From positions 3,596,001 to 3,660,000 of the forward strand of contig NC_066269.1 in assembly GCF_905404315.1 (NCBI RefSeq): a stretch of DNA of 64,000 nucleotides, read 5' to 3'. Source of the stretch: Leptidea sinapis. Taxonomy: Eukaryota; Arthropoda; Insecta; Lepidoptera; Pieridae. A model generated the notes under the pieces. That model was not told the origin of the DNA. It worked only from the letters and a program-made list of their open reading frames with translations, and did not search any database. Shown piece by piece: positions 1 to 12,856 of this stretch (positions are counted from its first letter, which is position 1; every line of letters starts with the position of its first letter). The position numbers and the translations under genes are program-made.

Positions 1-1290
1 AAATCTCGAAATGTGGTTAAAGGGCATACTGCCAACGCTAAAAACCAATTCGGTATTTGTTTTAATGTCCCTTACCACTCTCGATGTTAAGAATCGAACC
101 CCACAACTGTCCGACGGAAAGCGCAAATTATTCAATAGCTTATATTCAAAAATATAAATTACGAAGAAAATATGATTAAAGCTCAGTTGCTAGAAATCGT
201 AAAAAGAGAAAAATTTAATTATCAACCTTTTGCTGGGACAAGTTGGCTGCGGAAAATAAAATTTATTATAAAAGTAACCAATTCCGATTCGTCGACATCA
301 AGCTCTTCAGACCCCGATAAGAATGTTAATATGGAAATTATTTATTTTAAGTTTGGTAACCATTATCAAATAAAAACATTTGTACATGATTTATAATACA
401 TATATATATATATATATTAATGTTTTATTTATTACTAGCGGCCCGCTCCGGCTTCCCACAGGTATAAAATATATAGCCTATGTCATGCACTGAAAAAAAA
501 TAGGTAGAAATTTAGAGGCACGCCCCGCCGCCCGGCCGGCCGGAACCGCCGCAATCGCTACGTCCCGCAATTTTTAAATCTGTAATATCTTCGAAAATAT
601 GCATTTAAATCATATGCTGTATTAGGCCATATAGATCTATATTAAATCAACAATGTATTTAAGGTATTTAATTAGATAAGGATTAATGCTTTATTGGTGG
701 AAATCGCTTCGAAAATTAGCAATTATTTGTCGTAAAAAGTAAATGACAAAAAATGTTATTGTGGGATATCCATAAAAGATAGACGTGTAAGGGTTTATAT
801 ACTCATGGAACAATTGTATGCGTGGGCAGTCACCCGCAAGTTACCGTGCCGAACGATCGTATGTAAACACCTATTAAATAAAGAGTACATCTCTCAATAC
901 GACAATCCTAAAGACGTTTACCATAGCGGAGTTTTCTGTAGATGTTTTCAATGCGTTCAGCCTGCGTTTGCAATTTAAGCGGAAAAAATGTAATTATTTA
1001 CGACATCAAATTAGAAACCTCAAAAATAACAGTATTTCTCCACTATTTAATGGATGGTCACTCTATCTATCACCGCATCAATATCCGTTGCGTAGCTTTA
1101 AAGATTTAAGTATACCTAGGGATATAGGGACAGAGAAAGCGACTTTGTTTTATACTATGTAGTGATTTATAAAAATAAGTTTATTATTAAAGAACCTAGA
1201 AAAATGTTGATAATCTCTGAATTGTCATTTTGACAATGACATTTCTATGTTTACATTTTTGATCTCGAATTACATTTCCGACACTATTAT
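1..1290. other. Intergenic, no recognised gene
   Basis: AT-rich sequence with only short non-conserved open frames. A small GC-rich patch (about 520-565, CCGCCC/GGCCGG runs) stands out from the surroundings. I recognise no repeat or exon here. Confidence 0.5.
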
Positions 1291-1420
1291 TAAAAGCGCA
1301 AAGAAGAATGCTGGGAGAGTTTCTTGCGCCGTTTCCTCTCCCAGAGCACCATTTGTTTCCGAAGCGGTGGGTAGTGTTTGAACTGAGATCAAAAAGAATT
1401 CTTAAGGAATCAGTTGGAAA
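1290..1420 (+). repeat. Interspersed repeat family C, copy 1
   Basis: Begins near AAAGCGCAAAGAAGAATGCT, continues with GAGAGTTTCTTGCGCCG and CATTTGTTTCCGAAGCGG, and runs into AAAAAGAATTCTTAAGGAATCA. The same blocks recur at 23820-23965 (+) and, reverse-complemented, at 33818-33910. The family is probably a SINE or a LINE 3' end; its class is not resolved. Confidence 0.6.
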
Positions 1421-1548
1421 AAATAAATGCCATTTATATTTTTCTGCAAGTACAAGTACCAGCTCTGCCACTCGGAGTTCCAAATGTTCTTTATTATGAC
1501 ATGACACGTCATTAACACCAGGTACAAACATAAAATTCTTATGCCTAC

Positions 1549-1810
1549 TACTGGGTTTAGTCGAGTTCGTAAGTCTTTTATTGGGCGATGTATGTGCTTT
1601 TACAACAAGATGTCAGAAAATGTCCTAAACAAATGTGTTACGAAATTTAAAAGAATTGTTAAAAAATATTTGTGTGGTAAAGATGTCTGTAACATAAATG
1701 ACTAACTTAATGATAGCACAGACTGGGAATGGATCGACCGCCGTCAGGCTATTTAATTATAAATTTTATTGTACTATACTACATATTAAGAAATAAAATC
1801 AGCCCCTGAG
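1549..1810 (+). mobile_element. Non-LTR retrotransposon 3' end
   Basis: The + strand reads as the C-terminal tail of a LINE ORF2. KSFIGRCMCFYNKMSENV matches in pattern the tail KSFRGQCVCFYNKIPEEI of the LINE at 17.35 kb. A stop and an AATAAA-containing end follow. This is a 5'-truncated fragment of about 260 bp. Confidence 0.6.
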
Positions 1811-1829
1811 TTTATTGCATCCGTTTTGC

Positions 1830-4495
1830 TCAGGTCTGAGGCATACTATTTCGAATGGGTGCTAGATAAGTGATTTTAAATCCTATTTTGAATATAAATA
1901 TTTGGATTTGAATTTCAGATCTGGCCGTTTCTTGCTGTAAGGTCGTCGTGCCGGAGCCGCGAGCCCCGCGCTTGGCCGACGGCCGCGCCTTAACACTGTA
2001 TACTAATCTATTTGCCATAATAATTAAAAATTATTTTTCGATATTCATATATTAATAATTATAACGTCTGGACCCAGTATTTGTTTCACATTCGACAGCC
2101 AAGTATTAGTCACGATATTCGGGCAGTATTAGAATCAAAAGTGGCGGGATCTCGTTATTTCAGACGTTCATTACTCACTAAATTCTCTGTAGTCTATGGC
2201 GGTTTATATTACGATACATACGTAGCTTGTAAGTGGTACTGTAGTTAATTTTTAAGTTTAGTGATTCTGAGGTAGCAGCACAGTACAAGTAATGGAACAG
2301 TAGCGTAACTCAGCGGTCTCTTTGAAATTTATACCTACGTCTAGGGTTGGTACATACAGTCAAGGCGCAGCTAATTTAACTCTGACAACGACCAGACCCG
2401 GTGGCGTGAGGCACTCAATAGTTTAACCTTCCCAAGATTGCTTAGCATCCGTGTAAATCATGTATATGTGTGCGTGCGTCGATTGGGACGCTCTAGTATG
2501 AAGTTAAAAGTACTGTTCTATTACTGTACTGTGGTAACAGCGACTGACTGCCCGACCGATCTTTATTTGTATACTTCTATGCGCCGGCGCATTCTCTAAG
2601 TCGTCACAAATTAATCAGCAAATATAACTTACAATAATTGTTTTCACATCAGAAATTATATTGTTAGAATTTTATATCAGGTGGAGCTTTTGGTCAATAG
2701 TTTGCATCAAACTCCAATGGCTTAGGTTTTGTATGGATTTTGTTATTGTCTTGTTAGCTGTAGTAAAGTTCTGTCGGTGCAGTTGGGTTCACTAGACGAA
2801 TGTGTGCAATTTTATAATTTGATTAGCATATGGTTGTGTTAGTGGCACTGTGTGCAGAATGTGTTTTAGCAACACTTAAGGGCAGCATCTTAAACCAAAA
2901 TGAAATTATCTTAAATTTGTTCTTAAGCTTTATTAATGTCTCAATGAGTAGAGACTTAACTCCTTCAATATGATAGTATTTCTGACCAATCATGGGCCGT
3001 CTTGATTTCGATAGCCCTATCTATGTGTTAGGTGTACCAGAATATCGCCCGCCGGCCGAGCATGGCAAAAGCCGTACTCTCAGTCGTTGATCAACTGGTG
3101 ACCAAGGTATACCAAGAGCTGGCGTGTAATAATGCTTTCCATCATTTTGGAAAGCATGGTAATAGCAATAGGTCTCTAGGTAGCCAGATCCGACCTGTTC
3201 TGTTCTGGACTCTTTTAGACAAGGACTGACTTCCATTAGTCAGGGACTACACATTTGAATATGAGTATTTGAATAAACGCGTTAGCACCGACGTCAACTC
3301 AGGGGCACACGTTCTAAGCACGATTGGAGAAATGCCATCCGGCCCGCTTGACTTCTTTACTTTCAAGGAAATCCGAGCTCGTCACAGTTTTTTATCTGAA
3401 CTGTAAAACACTCTCCAGCAAAAATCTCTGACAAATCGTCGTTCTCTATAGAGACAGGAAGTTACAGTTTAATAAATACCAGTATCCCACACCCAGTTTC
3501 ATAGCTCACGGTTATATAAGAGCTTAAACAGAACAAGGTAGTGGCAGAGAATATATAAGACATTGTAATGTATTCGTTTCAACCATATGAGAACCTTGTC
3601 CGTTTCAGTTGCTGCCCTAACTGAGGTCCGTATATCAGAAATATTCAATCCATAAACAAATCTTACGGTCTCTTTCACGTCCCAACACGTTCTATGCATA
3701 TAGACAAATCACGTCATATAAAAACAAAGCCGAAATATGTAGCATGCCACAAATTACACTGCTTCTTAACTTTGCCGCATTTCATCAGTTTTTTAAAATA
3801 TTCTTGGTCAATAAACAGCAATGTTAAACATTTATTCAGTCCAGGTTTGATGCGGACAGTTACAGTTGACACACGACTAAGGAAAAAAGTGTGCTTACAT
3901 TGTCTTAAACACGAATGATATGTCCTTATATGTATAGAAATACATTTGATCACGGACTTCATACGAAGACACCACTTGGAATACGGACCTTACGCTGGTC
4001 TGTTAAGAGTATAAATTTTATTATAGTTTTATGTTGGCACCAGTGCGGATTTAGTTTTGTGAGTTGTCGGAACAAAATGTCACGTGGTGCTATCGTTGTT
4101 AGCACATCATTTTAATTTTCAATCTTAGCCGATAAGTGTGTAATAAGTATTATAATTAGTGGGATATGAACTCATGGCTTGCGTTTCATGACTGCTGAAC
4201 ATGTTTTTTATAGCACCCATCAGTAACAGTACAAACAAAATGATATGTCATAATATTTTACTGTTAATGTGAATCTTTCTGTAGCCTGAAAAAATGTACT
4301 AAGGCAATAATAAATTGGTATACCAGAAGGTGGGAAGCAGGTTGATATAGCCTTTATGAAAATGAGAGGACGGACCACCCTAAGGCTATCCATCCTCCAT
4401 TGTCAGTCATGGACATCCTGATGCATAGGTTGTTGTCAGCGACATCTTTTAAAAAATTCTGTACAGTGGAGCTATTCTTATTTTGTGATGCAACT
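1830..4495. other. Intergenic, no recognised gene
   Basis: No exon or repeat family recognised. Open frames near 3.02-3.24 kb and 3.69-3.96 kb exist on both strands but show no domain, no splice context and no codon signal that I trust. Confidence 0.4.
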
Positions 4496-4497
4496 TG

Positions 4498-4612
4498 CAA
4501 CGTGTTATTTTAAAGTGATATCCCCTGACTTCTGGGATAAATAATACAAATTAAATTTGAAACCAAAATTTATGAACGATGCGGGACTCGAACACCTGTC
4601 GGGTTCCATCCT
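4498..4612 (-). mobile_element. tRNA-derived SINE fragment (family T)
   Basis: Read on the - strand, a tRNA-like 3' half with box B (GTTCGAGTCCC) and GCATCGTTC is followed by the body (ATAAATTTTGGTTTCAAATT) and a tail resembling CCCAGAAGTSAGGGGATATCACTTTAAAA. The same body and tail recur at 7.40, 10.22 and 49.60 kb. Confidence 0.6.
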
Positions 4613-4748
4613 TTAAAATAACTATATTGTTTATATTTAAAATAGCGATATTTCAAGTCAATTTCCTAATATGCAATTATTGGGGTTGAACAGGGTATCA
4701 ACTGTAAAGTACGTCCTGTAGATGGAGCCACAACCTGAGATACGTCAC

Positions 4749-4870
4749 TAGGATGGTTGGCTCAGTTTGTAAGAGCGCTTGAACGGAACCCGAGAGGCAT
4801 AATAGTTTTTGATGTCGGGTTCGAGTCGCGCATCGTCCATTTTGGTTACAAATTTAATTTGGGAAATTTG
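4749..4870 (+). mobile_element. tRNA-derived SINE head (family T)
   Basis: A box A-like segment (TTGGCTCAGTTTGTAAGAGC) and a box B-like segment (GGGTTCGAGTCG) lie about 45 bp apart. They are followed by CATCGTCCATTTTGGTTACAAATT, the same junction seen in the other family T copies. Opposite orientation to the copy 140 bp upstream. Confidence 0.6.
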
Positions 4871-5189
4871 CAACACCCATTTTCACCGAATGGACAATTT
4901 CACAGGAAAATTTGCGAGCGTACTCACGTAAACAGCCGGAAATGCTCATTTAATTCCTTTGGGTTGCAAGACTATGAGGAATTACCATCAAGAGACCCAT
5001 ATTTTCGTTTACCCTCCTCTTTCAATAAATTATTAGTGCAGTAATATTTAATATATTTAATCACTTTATGAAACATACAATGTTTAATTATTTAAAAGAC
5101 ATATTTTCATGTTTGTTACCAGTAACTCAGTCTATCATAGTAACCGCAAGTCGTGAGTTTGAATCCTACTCGCCAATATTTGTATATTT

Positions 5190-7028
5190 ATCCGTGTTTA
5201 ATGCTTTTGATATGAAATCTTAAGTTGATGTTGTATATTTATTTGGTCGTTTTTAGCGATGTGAACAGATCTAACGAATACGATATACGATTAGTTTAAC
5301 GATAGTTCGGTTACGAAACGTAAGTAGGTGTAAGTGATGTGTTCTCTATCGATATCTGACACAGTATACGAGATGAAATTGAATCATGTTTATGACTTTT
5401 ACAATAATCACGTCGCCGTAGACTTGCACAGTGACACGCCCGCGCCGCATGTCATTGATCAAGGTCACCTTGTCAATGTGTGACTGAAACAAAAGATTTG
5501 TTTATTTTATGGAGTATATTTTTTATGCTAATGAATTATTTTTATTTTCAGTTGTATTATTTAATATCGAATGTTAATTTATTGTTTTAGCTTATTTGAT
5601 TATTTTATTGTGTTGTATGTTTATTATAATAGCAGATTACAATGGATTCTTATTTGAAACTGTGATTGAAAGGGTAGCTAGATTTATCAGTAATTTTTCT
5701 TAAGTAGTCATCCAGATTTTAAACAACATCACAATATGACTTTACAAAATAGAAAAAGAAGATTGTTAAAAAAGTACGTACCGTTTTTCAATTTATTATT
5801 ATTAAAAAATAACGGGTTGCACTCTGGCAGTGTCGGCAGATGTGAAAACTTGAACATCAACGTTGTGCTTTTTGAATATTTTGGAATGGTTAGTGCATAA
5901 CTTCACACGAATTGCTGTATTTATCAGTATAAAAGGAGCTAGCATATTTATGTCGTTAAATAGAATATCAATTTATTTTTAAAATTCATAAAAAATTTAA
6001 CACTTCAGAACTATTACAATTGTTTTACATTAAAAAGTTTATCTCTCAGAAAAATCAAAATTCATCCATAACTGTCCAATGACTGTCTTACGAATTTTCG
6101 ATCAGGTCACGTGTCCTGACGCGAGTTTATCATTTTATACGCCGCTAAAGAAGCTTTCACTTCAAAATAAAATATTTTATGTAAGCACAATTATTTACTA
6201 TAAAGTGTTCATTTTAGTTTTTATATAAAAGAAAACATGATTGATAGTGATTATGTGGTGCGATTTAATTGGTTAAGTCATTCTTCAGTAATTTACATGT
6301 TATGAATGTGATCAATAATTAATAATATATGTATCATTGTTTTGCAAAAGGCGGGGCGTGTTATTGTACAGGCCACAAGGCCAGTTTGTGTTAATGATAC
6401 GATTATAAAATAGTAAATAGTTTAATGAACTGTGCGAAGTAAGAGCGACGTTAACAAACAAACACATGTATACGAGACAGTTGTATGTTGACCATCATGA
6501 TAATACATATTTGTGTAGTTACCAGCGTGTTTTATTTTCCTCTCCCACATTATATTATTGAGCATAATATAGGTAATATATACCCGTGACTGGTGAAATG
6601 ATATTTGATATTTGGCGAGCATAATATAGATACAGGGTGATCGCGGGGCACGGAAGTAGGGAGCGGGGAGACGGACACACGGACCTGTCGGCGCTTGCGC
6701 TCAACTAATCACTCAAAAAGTCGCGCAATCAGCGGTATGATGTATCCACACTTTATTTATTCATAGGGAAGTTTGTGCAAAAATTAAGAAGCTACCATTA
6801 AAATAAATTAGTTATGCAGGTAATTTTCATACATAATTATATTGGGAATTGTAAACGTAGTACTCTCCTAATACATCATTAGTGTCTCACCAGTCATACT
6901 GTATTGATATGTGATTAGAACACGACTATACTTGTCGGTCTGCCCCATATTTTCTACCATGTAATTCTACTTAGTCATTATACAGATATTCTAATCAATT
7001 TTTTTTTCGTATCATGTCAGCGTTTCAC
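5190..7028. other. Intergenic, no recognised gene
   Basis: AT-rich sequence without a credible coding exon. A GC-rich stretch of about 70 bp (6640-6720) interrupts it. A box-B-like string just upstream (about 5150-5170, GAGTTTGAATCC) may be another decayed SINE. Confidence 0.4.
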
Positions 7029-7345
7029 TTTTTTTTATGAAAATAAGGGACAAGACGAGCAGGACGTTCAGCAGATGTAATTGATACGCCCTACCCATTA
7101 CAATGCAGTGCCGCTCAGGATTCTTGAAACCCCAAAAATTCTGAGCGGCACTTTAACTGCGCTCGTCACCTTGAGACAAGATGTTAAGTCTCATTTGCCC
7201 AGTAATTTCACTAGCTACGGCGCCCTACAGACCGAAACACAGTAATGCTTACACATTACTGCTTCACGGCAGAAATAGGCGCCGTTGTGGTACCCATAAT
7301 CTAGCCGGCATCTGGTGCAAAGGAGCCTCCCACTGGTACTTGTCC
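7029..7345 (-). mobile_element. ~310-bp retroposon family A, copy 1
   Basis: A near-complete copy in reverse orientation. It starts with a T-run (the A-tail of the element), then AAAATAAGGGACAAGACGAG, the two GTGCCGCTCAG / CTGAGCGGCAC half-sites, TCATTTGCCCAGTAATTTCA and GGCGCCGTTGTGG, and ends AGCCTCCCACTGG. At least nine copies occur in the window, so this is an active-type SINE or short LINE end. TSDs were not resolved here. Confidence 0.75.
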
Positions 7346-7394
7346 TAGTACCGGGTATTAACTGTATAGACTGACTGTCTCGCCGTAAATAAAA

Positions 7395-7510
7395 AAATAT
7401 AATTCGACAATTTGTTAATGTTTAAAGTGATAGCCTGAGGGCTATCACCTTAAACACTTCTGGGATTAATACACAAATTAAATTTGTAAACAAAATTTAT
7501 TTGTGTAAAC
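7395..7510 (-). mobile_element. tRNA-derived SINE body (family T)
   Basis: Contains the family T tail and body (AAAGTGATAGCC, ACTTCTGGGATTAATACACA, AATTTGTAAACAAAATTTAT) but no intact tRNA-like head. A short inverted duplication of the tail (GATAGCCTGAGGGCTATC) lies at its left end. Confidence 0.55.
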
Positions 7511-7974
7511 ACGGTCACAGCATTGTTTCGGCCCACTATCATTTTACTGTGTCTAACTACTCTATTCGGTAGGTATAATCAGATCTTAAGGAGCTAAAAT
7601 GCCAAGTGTGGCTGACTGGTTACGACTTGTCAATCAAAATCGGTTACAGTAACAATAGACTCTTATCTTGCTGTATCTCCGTAAGAGATGTTCTGCTCTC
7701 ACGCAGGCTTTGTTTGAGCAAAAAATATATAATATAATAGAAGTTTCGTCTGTTCTTGTAAAATTACCGAATATATTATTTAATTCAAATTTTCCCTGTA
7801 ACTTAACAAGAACTGCTATGAACCAAATATATACATAATATAATGAATTAAAATACTATGCAAAGATGTTTTCACCTCCTTGAACTTAGTAGGTGTGTAC
7901 GTGTTTTTCATTAAGTATGAAATAATATGATGATGAATTTGCAGATTTATAAAATTATCATGTATACATCACGC

Positions 7975-8110
7975 ACTCACCACTTTGTGGAATCAATTAC
8001 CGGCTGCTGTTTTCACGAACCGATACGACTTAGGGGCCTTCAAGAAAAGAGCATACCGGTCCGTGGGCGGGTGCCTCACCACTCCCCATCACGTGAACCT
8101 CTTGCCTGTT
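7975..8110 (+). mobile_element. LINE ORF2 C-terminal fragment
   Basis: The + strand translates as LWNQLPAAVFTNRYDLGAFKKRAY, the conserved tail of CR1/Jockey-type LINE ORF2 (compare TLWNELPCAVFPGRYDMGTFKKGAY at 38.5 kb). It is from a different subfamily and lacks the rest of the element. Confidence 0.65.
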
Positions 8111-8199
8111 TGCCCCCTGATATATGAAAAAAACCACCGTGGCACAAAATATCAGCGGGGTTTATTCTTTTTGGTGTGATGGTAGGAGGCATTCTACGA

Positions 8200-8712
8200 T
8201 GATAACTTTGGTTCTGTAGCCACTCAATACAAACAAATCGTTAGTTTGAATAAAAACTGTGAATTGTTGCGCTTGGTTGAGAGAGAAGGACCCCTCCCTC
8301 CGGACATAGTTCCCGTTTAGAATAGGTCGGTAACACTGACGCGAAGAAGATATGATACTCGTTTTTTGTAATGAAAAAGGAGGCCAAACGAGCGTACGGG
8401 TCATCTGGTGTTAAGTGATCACCGCCGCTTATTCGGTCTGCTCTGCGTTGCTCGCGGTCAAATGAATCGAGCTGATACTTGGGTGCACCAGACCAGAGAT
8501 GACAGCAATACTCCATGTGTGGCCGGACCTGCGCTATTGAAGTATTGCCGCGCTCTATTTATGACGCCCAGTTTCTTCGAAGCCAATTTGGCTTTGCCCT
8601 CCAGATGGCCACGGAATTGGCAATCGCTCGAGATTTCGAGACACAGTATTTCAATACTAGGCGAGGATTTAAGGGAAGTTGTCGACGAGCAGTGACTCGT
8701 TTGTTTCAATCG
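8200..8712 (-). mobile_element. CR1/Jockey-like LINE fragment with internal deletion
   Basis: The - strand encodes the post-RT region: SPSIEILCLEISSDCQFRGH, LASKKLGVINRARQYF, then EYCCHLWSGAPKYQLDSFDR, joined directly to the 3' UTR (GGDHLTPDDPYARL in translation). It matches 59.6-60.4 kb closely, but about 300 bp of ORF2 end is missing and frames are shifted. Confidence 0.75.
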
Positions 8713-8872
8713 TCGGCTCTCGTCGATATCAATTGTGTCGGTATATAAAATATTAGTGATTGAGAGATGATTGCTTACAAATTCAGGCCTTTAAAATGTT
8801 AAACCCCTTTTGGCTGTCAGATCATATTGAAGTAAAACTTCTTTAGGCGCGAATGGTTTAAAAAATATTTCA

Positions 8873-9035
8873 AACTAGCTGACCTTGCAAACGTTGTTTT
8901 ACCATATAAATTATACATGTAAACCTTCCTTGAGCTTCAACGAATCTATTACAAAAGATTTCATTGAGGTCGGTCGAATAGTTTAGGAGTTATTAGGGAA
9001 CATACAAACATACATTCTCTTTTATATATACTTAT
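8873..9035 (+). mobile_element. Short retroposon family D, copy 1
   Basis: Starts CTAGCTGACCTTGCAAACGT and ends near GTCGGTCGAATAGTTTAGGAG followed by ACATACAAACATACATTCTC and an AT-rich tail. The start matches elements at 39194 and 51614. This layout is seen in many insect genomes as an RTE-type or non-autonomous retroposon. Confidence 0.55.
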
Positions 9036-9039
9036 AGAT

Positions 9040-10205
9040 TGTTCAGTAATATTTTTTTCAAATCTCCAGGTATATAATTTGTTTAATAAATAAATAATAT
9101 ATAAGCCTTCAGAAATTTTCTGACGTTTGCGACATTCGCTAATTTGTTTTTTCGCCCACTATTAGGACAGGCAAAGGGTTTCGAGCCCATACAGCCATAT
9201 TTGTTAATATTCAGTAACAACATCATATTGATATTATGTGCTAATAATAATTTAAAATTCAATTTCTTATAATCAATTATTTTATGAGCGTAAATTTTAA
9301 ATTTTGCGAATAGTAGTAATTATAAACAGAATATAAAACGAAAATAATAATCTGTCAAATAAAATGGCGGAATCCCAACATTTTACTCTTTCATCAATAG
9401 GAATAAAAGAGAAAATCAAGAAACTGATAATGACTTGACCTGTAAAGTAAGTGTTTATTTTCTGATGAAAAATAATATCAAAACATAACATTATAGCATT
9501 CTTTGTAAAATATATTAAATTTCACTTGATAAAATAATATTAATATATATTAATAAAGGCAATTTTTTATTTTAGGTAGAAAAAATGCCAACTTTGTTCA
9601 AAGATGTAGTTATATCGTCAGCGTTTCAGAGAAAAAATATCTCACAATGCTCCTAGCTCTTCAGTAATACATGAGTGCTTAGTTGGTAACACGGCTTCAT
9701 TTAATGTATATATATAATTAAATATTTTTATGTATCAGATGTAAATTATTTCTTAAGTTGATTATTATTAAGTTTTACTTCAATCGCGCGTAAAGGTTAC
9801 ACACATATTTTTTTTATGTACCTAAGGGTGACTAACCTCTGGGCTGGGAGTCAAATAGAAAGGTTATTACTAAGAAAAACTCTTAACACTGCTAAGAAAT
9901 ATTATACCATATAAGTCAGTAGCCAAGACATGGCTTCCTGACGAAATTTTTTATATTCAATTAAAATAAAAAATAAAATTTATGAAATAGCCTCATGGCC
10001 TTCAATGGTTACCATAACATGGCTACTACACAAAGGTTTTTTAACAATTTTATGTACATCTTGGAGAAATATAGGTACTAATAACCTGGTTTTACTCGAG
10101 TATTAGGAATTTCAAGTTCTAAATATATCATCTGTTATGAAGACCTGCTCAACCCCAATTTGCATATTAGGAAATTGACTTGAGAAGTCGCTCTTGCAAA
10201 TCTAA
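9040..10205. other. Intergenic, no recognised gene
   Basis: Strongly AT-rich with long A/T runs. No exon or repeat boundary recognised. Confidence 0.4.
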
Positions 10206-10214
10206 ACAATTTGT

Positions 10215-10335
10215 TATGTTGTTAAAGTGATAACCCTCACTTCTGGGATTAATTACAGAAATAAAACTGAAAACAATATTTTATGAATGATGCGGGACTC
10301 GAATCCGCATTCCGTGCGAGCGCTCTTCCCAGTCC
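10215..10335 (-). mobile_element. tRNA-derived SINE (family T), partial head
   Basis: Tail AAAGTGATAACCCTCACTTC, body AAACTGAAAACAATATTTTAT, then a reverse-strand tRNA-like 3' half ending GGACTCGAATCCGC. The 5' half of the tRNA-like head is lost or diverged. Confidence 0.6.
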
Positions 10336-10544
10336 CTTTTATGTGTCCAATATTCTTCCACTCAACAACACACTTGTGGTGATGCAAAATAGCATTTAAG
10401 GTGCTATTTTATTGGGGGACTAGAACGGAATACAGCGTACATACATTACGTACCATATAATATAAATAACAATAAAATAAAATAACCAATAATAATAAAC
10501 CCATTTATTCCGAAACTATGTACATACCATAATTTTTAAATCAA

Positions 10545-10765
10545 ATTTACAAAATGTCTCTAATTTCGGCGTGCCTCTTGGCATAAGCCTCCTCTAAAGT
10601 TTTCCATTGTTTCCTATCTCTCATGACTTTCCTCCAGTGTTAACTTGATTTCATCCTCCCATCTGGTAAACTGCCTACCTCGGCTTCGCTTGACATCCCT
10701 TCCAAACCATTCCGTCACTGCCTGGGTCCATTTTATTTTTGTGTCTCGCATGAGTTTCGTCTTTG
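10545..10765 (-). mobile_element. RTE-type LINE ORF2 C-terminal fragment
   Basis: On the - strand the translation contains RDTKIKWTQAVTEWFGRDVK, RSRGRQFTRWEDEIKL and later EEAYAKRHAE in another frame. This is the typical RTE-clade ORF2 C-terminus (RGRQ.RRWEDD). Frameshifted and inactive. Confidence 0.65.
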
Positions 10766-10769
10766 ATAA

Positions 10770-11490
10770 GTACTAGAATGTTAAACTAAATGTATGGTAA
10801 TAACGAAGTAAATAAACGCTGAAGTATTAATGGAGCGAATAGTACAAAGGTGATGACGTAAGCAGGTAACCTTGTTGGTGAGGCAAGTTCGTTTACATGA
10901 CAGCTGACTCACAGAATAGACTCAGTCTTGCGATAACATTTGTGTGGAACACTTTACGTATTTTGTTGAAACTGTTATGTTGAGGAATTTAATCACATTT
11001 GCGAGTAAAAGGTCCGTTCTGAAATGTGAGTTCTTCATTATATCACAATATTATTAATTAACTACTATAAAGTATGAATCATTTCATAATATTACTCAAT
11101 ATTTAATTATTTTACGTACCAACTTACTTTAGTACGTACCTACCAGTATACAGGTGATAATTAATTAGTAAATAGCAACTTATTGTTAAAATTTTGTCAA
11201 GTGTAAAAATTAAAAAAATGTAATATACCTACTTAATCAATAACAATTGATTCATATTTTATCGGTTTCACTAATTCGTGTAAGTAGATATAGATAGACC
11301 TTTATAATGATAAAACAATTCTGTAAGATTAAATATAAAATAATAAAAAATAAGAATATAAGTAGTAATACCATAATACAATATACTAGCAGATAGACAA
11401 AGTGTGCAAAAGAGAAGAACATCTCTAACGAAGATACAGCATGATAGAAAAAGTTACCGAATCTACTGTCACCACTCTCTATTTAACACT
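10770..11490. other. Intergenic, no recognised gene
   Basis: AT-rich; nothing recognised. Confidence 0.4.
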
Positions 11491-11497
11491 GAACCGG

Positions 11498-11575
11498 CGG
11501 CTATCAATGTGCTTTTGTGCCTGTTTGATATTCGCTATTTTGGCTCTGTTGGACATGTAGCGAGAGGAGGTGTTG
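11498..11575 (+). repeat. Solo terminal repeat of TIR element K
   Basis: GTGCTTTTGTGCCTGTTTGA, ATTCGCTATTTTGGCTCTGTTGG and TAGCGAGAGG match the terminal inverted repeat of the element at 46.58-47.07 kb. Only one end is present. Confidence 0.5.
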
Positions 11576-11824
11576 TGTCCTAAACATCCAATTAATAATA
11601 ATAATAAATCATTTAATTTCAGGCATTACCCATAGATAAAACAAAAAAACTTAACTTAAATAACATAACATTGTTGAGTTTAATTTGATTAATTAAATTT
11701 CAGTTATAAATTTAAGATATTGTCATAATCACAATTAAAAAGAAAATAATTAATAATAATAATAATTTAATTCAGAAAAAAAATATTAATTTGTATTTTG
11801 AAAAGAACAAAAAATGTGTGATTA

Positions 11825-12130
11825 CTACCATTTTATCTATGAAAGGTAATTCATTGACACGTTTTAATATGTCCTAGCAATGTTTTTACACATTTTCTCA
11901 ATACACAGCAGCATTTTAAAATATTTTAGTGCGACGTAAAATGATCCGCCACAGACAATGGCAGATATCATAATGGCGGGTGATCGGCTTATATTAGTGT
12001 AAGTGTGTGCGTGAGGTTGCGTATTTACACTTTAACTGGCTTGTTTTTATGCTTCACTGTTATGTAGGTGACATGGAGTCCCTCTTTTTTTACTCGTCCG
12101 TCTACGGAGTAAGTCATTTTTCAATTAAAT
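11825..12130 (+). repeat. Interspersed repeat family B, copy 1
   Basis: Shares ordered blocks with 29690-30058: GCATTTTAAAATATTTTA, ATCATAATGG, GTGTAAGTGTGTGC, CACTGTTAT and ACTCGTCCGT/GAGTCCGTG. The ends are not resolved and no coding capacity was recognised. Confidence 0.5.
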
Positions 12131-12238
12131 TTCGCGCGCTAATTGTCATGGAACTTGACAGCGTGACACTGACGCGGCGGGAAACGTATGTGCCCTTTAA
12201 AGACCACATTGAAATTGCTTAATTTCGTTTGGGCCTAC

Positions 12239-12720
12239 TCACGTTCTAAGCGTTATTATTATAAGGCTAATACCCCACCAAACCATCACTGAAGTCGGAT
12301 AGTGCCCACGTTGCACTCTGTCGACTAACTGGGAAGCTTCCTTAGAGCTTTGACCATAAATACGGATATTTTGTTTGTTAAAATATTGCTCAATTGTAAA
12401 AAGCTTTGACCACCTTTTTCGTACGACCACTACGTGGATGGCCAGATATTTTTTTGTCACAAACAAAGGTCTCATTGTACGTATTAATAGCCCGGTACAC
12501 AAACATTTTAAAAATACCAAGCGTCTGGAGAGTTTTAAAAATTGCATTTGGCTCCACACCTTTGTGTAATGCAATCACAGCGATTCGGTTCTCTTTATCA
12601 CCTCAATGCATTTTAATATTAATGTATCAGGTAAAATGTATTGCCACCAAAATGAGAAAACTCAATGAACAATCTTAAAAAATGACAAATTCCGAATTCA
12701 AATGTAATATTTTGTTTATT
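12239..12720 (-). pseudogene. mariner transposase fossil
   Basis: Two overlapping - strand frames carry pieces typical of mariner transposases. One is the N-terminal helix-turn-helix (ALHKGVEPNAIFKTLQTLGI, VYRAINTYNET, then SGHPRSGRTKKVVKA). The other is the catalytic-core piece YGQSSKEASQLVDRVQRGHY followed by VMVWWGIS. The pieces are in different frames with a large internal deletion, so the gene is dead. It lies about 130 bp upstream of the sulfiredoxin exon. Confidence 0.75.
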
Positions 12721-12856
12721 TTTAATTGTAACAGTATTTATGGCCAGAGTAAGTATATTGAGAGGCAACGGTTAAAACGTTTAAATATAGTATGTACCTA
12801 CTACCCTGGTTTTATAAAGTTGTAACATTTTAAACAGTTTCTCCACAGCATCAGTG

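Noticed and set aside
3021..3236. Overlapping 65-71-aa frames on both strands
   Set aside because: No family resemblance, no splice context, no repeat copy in the window.
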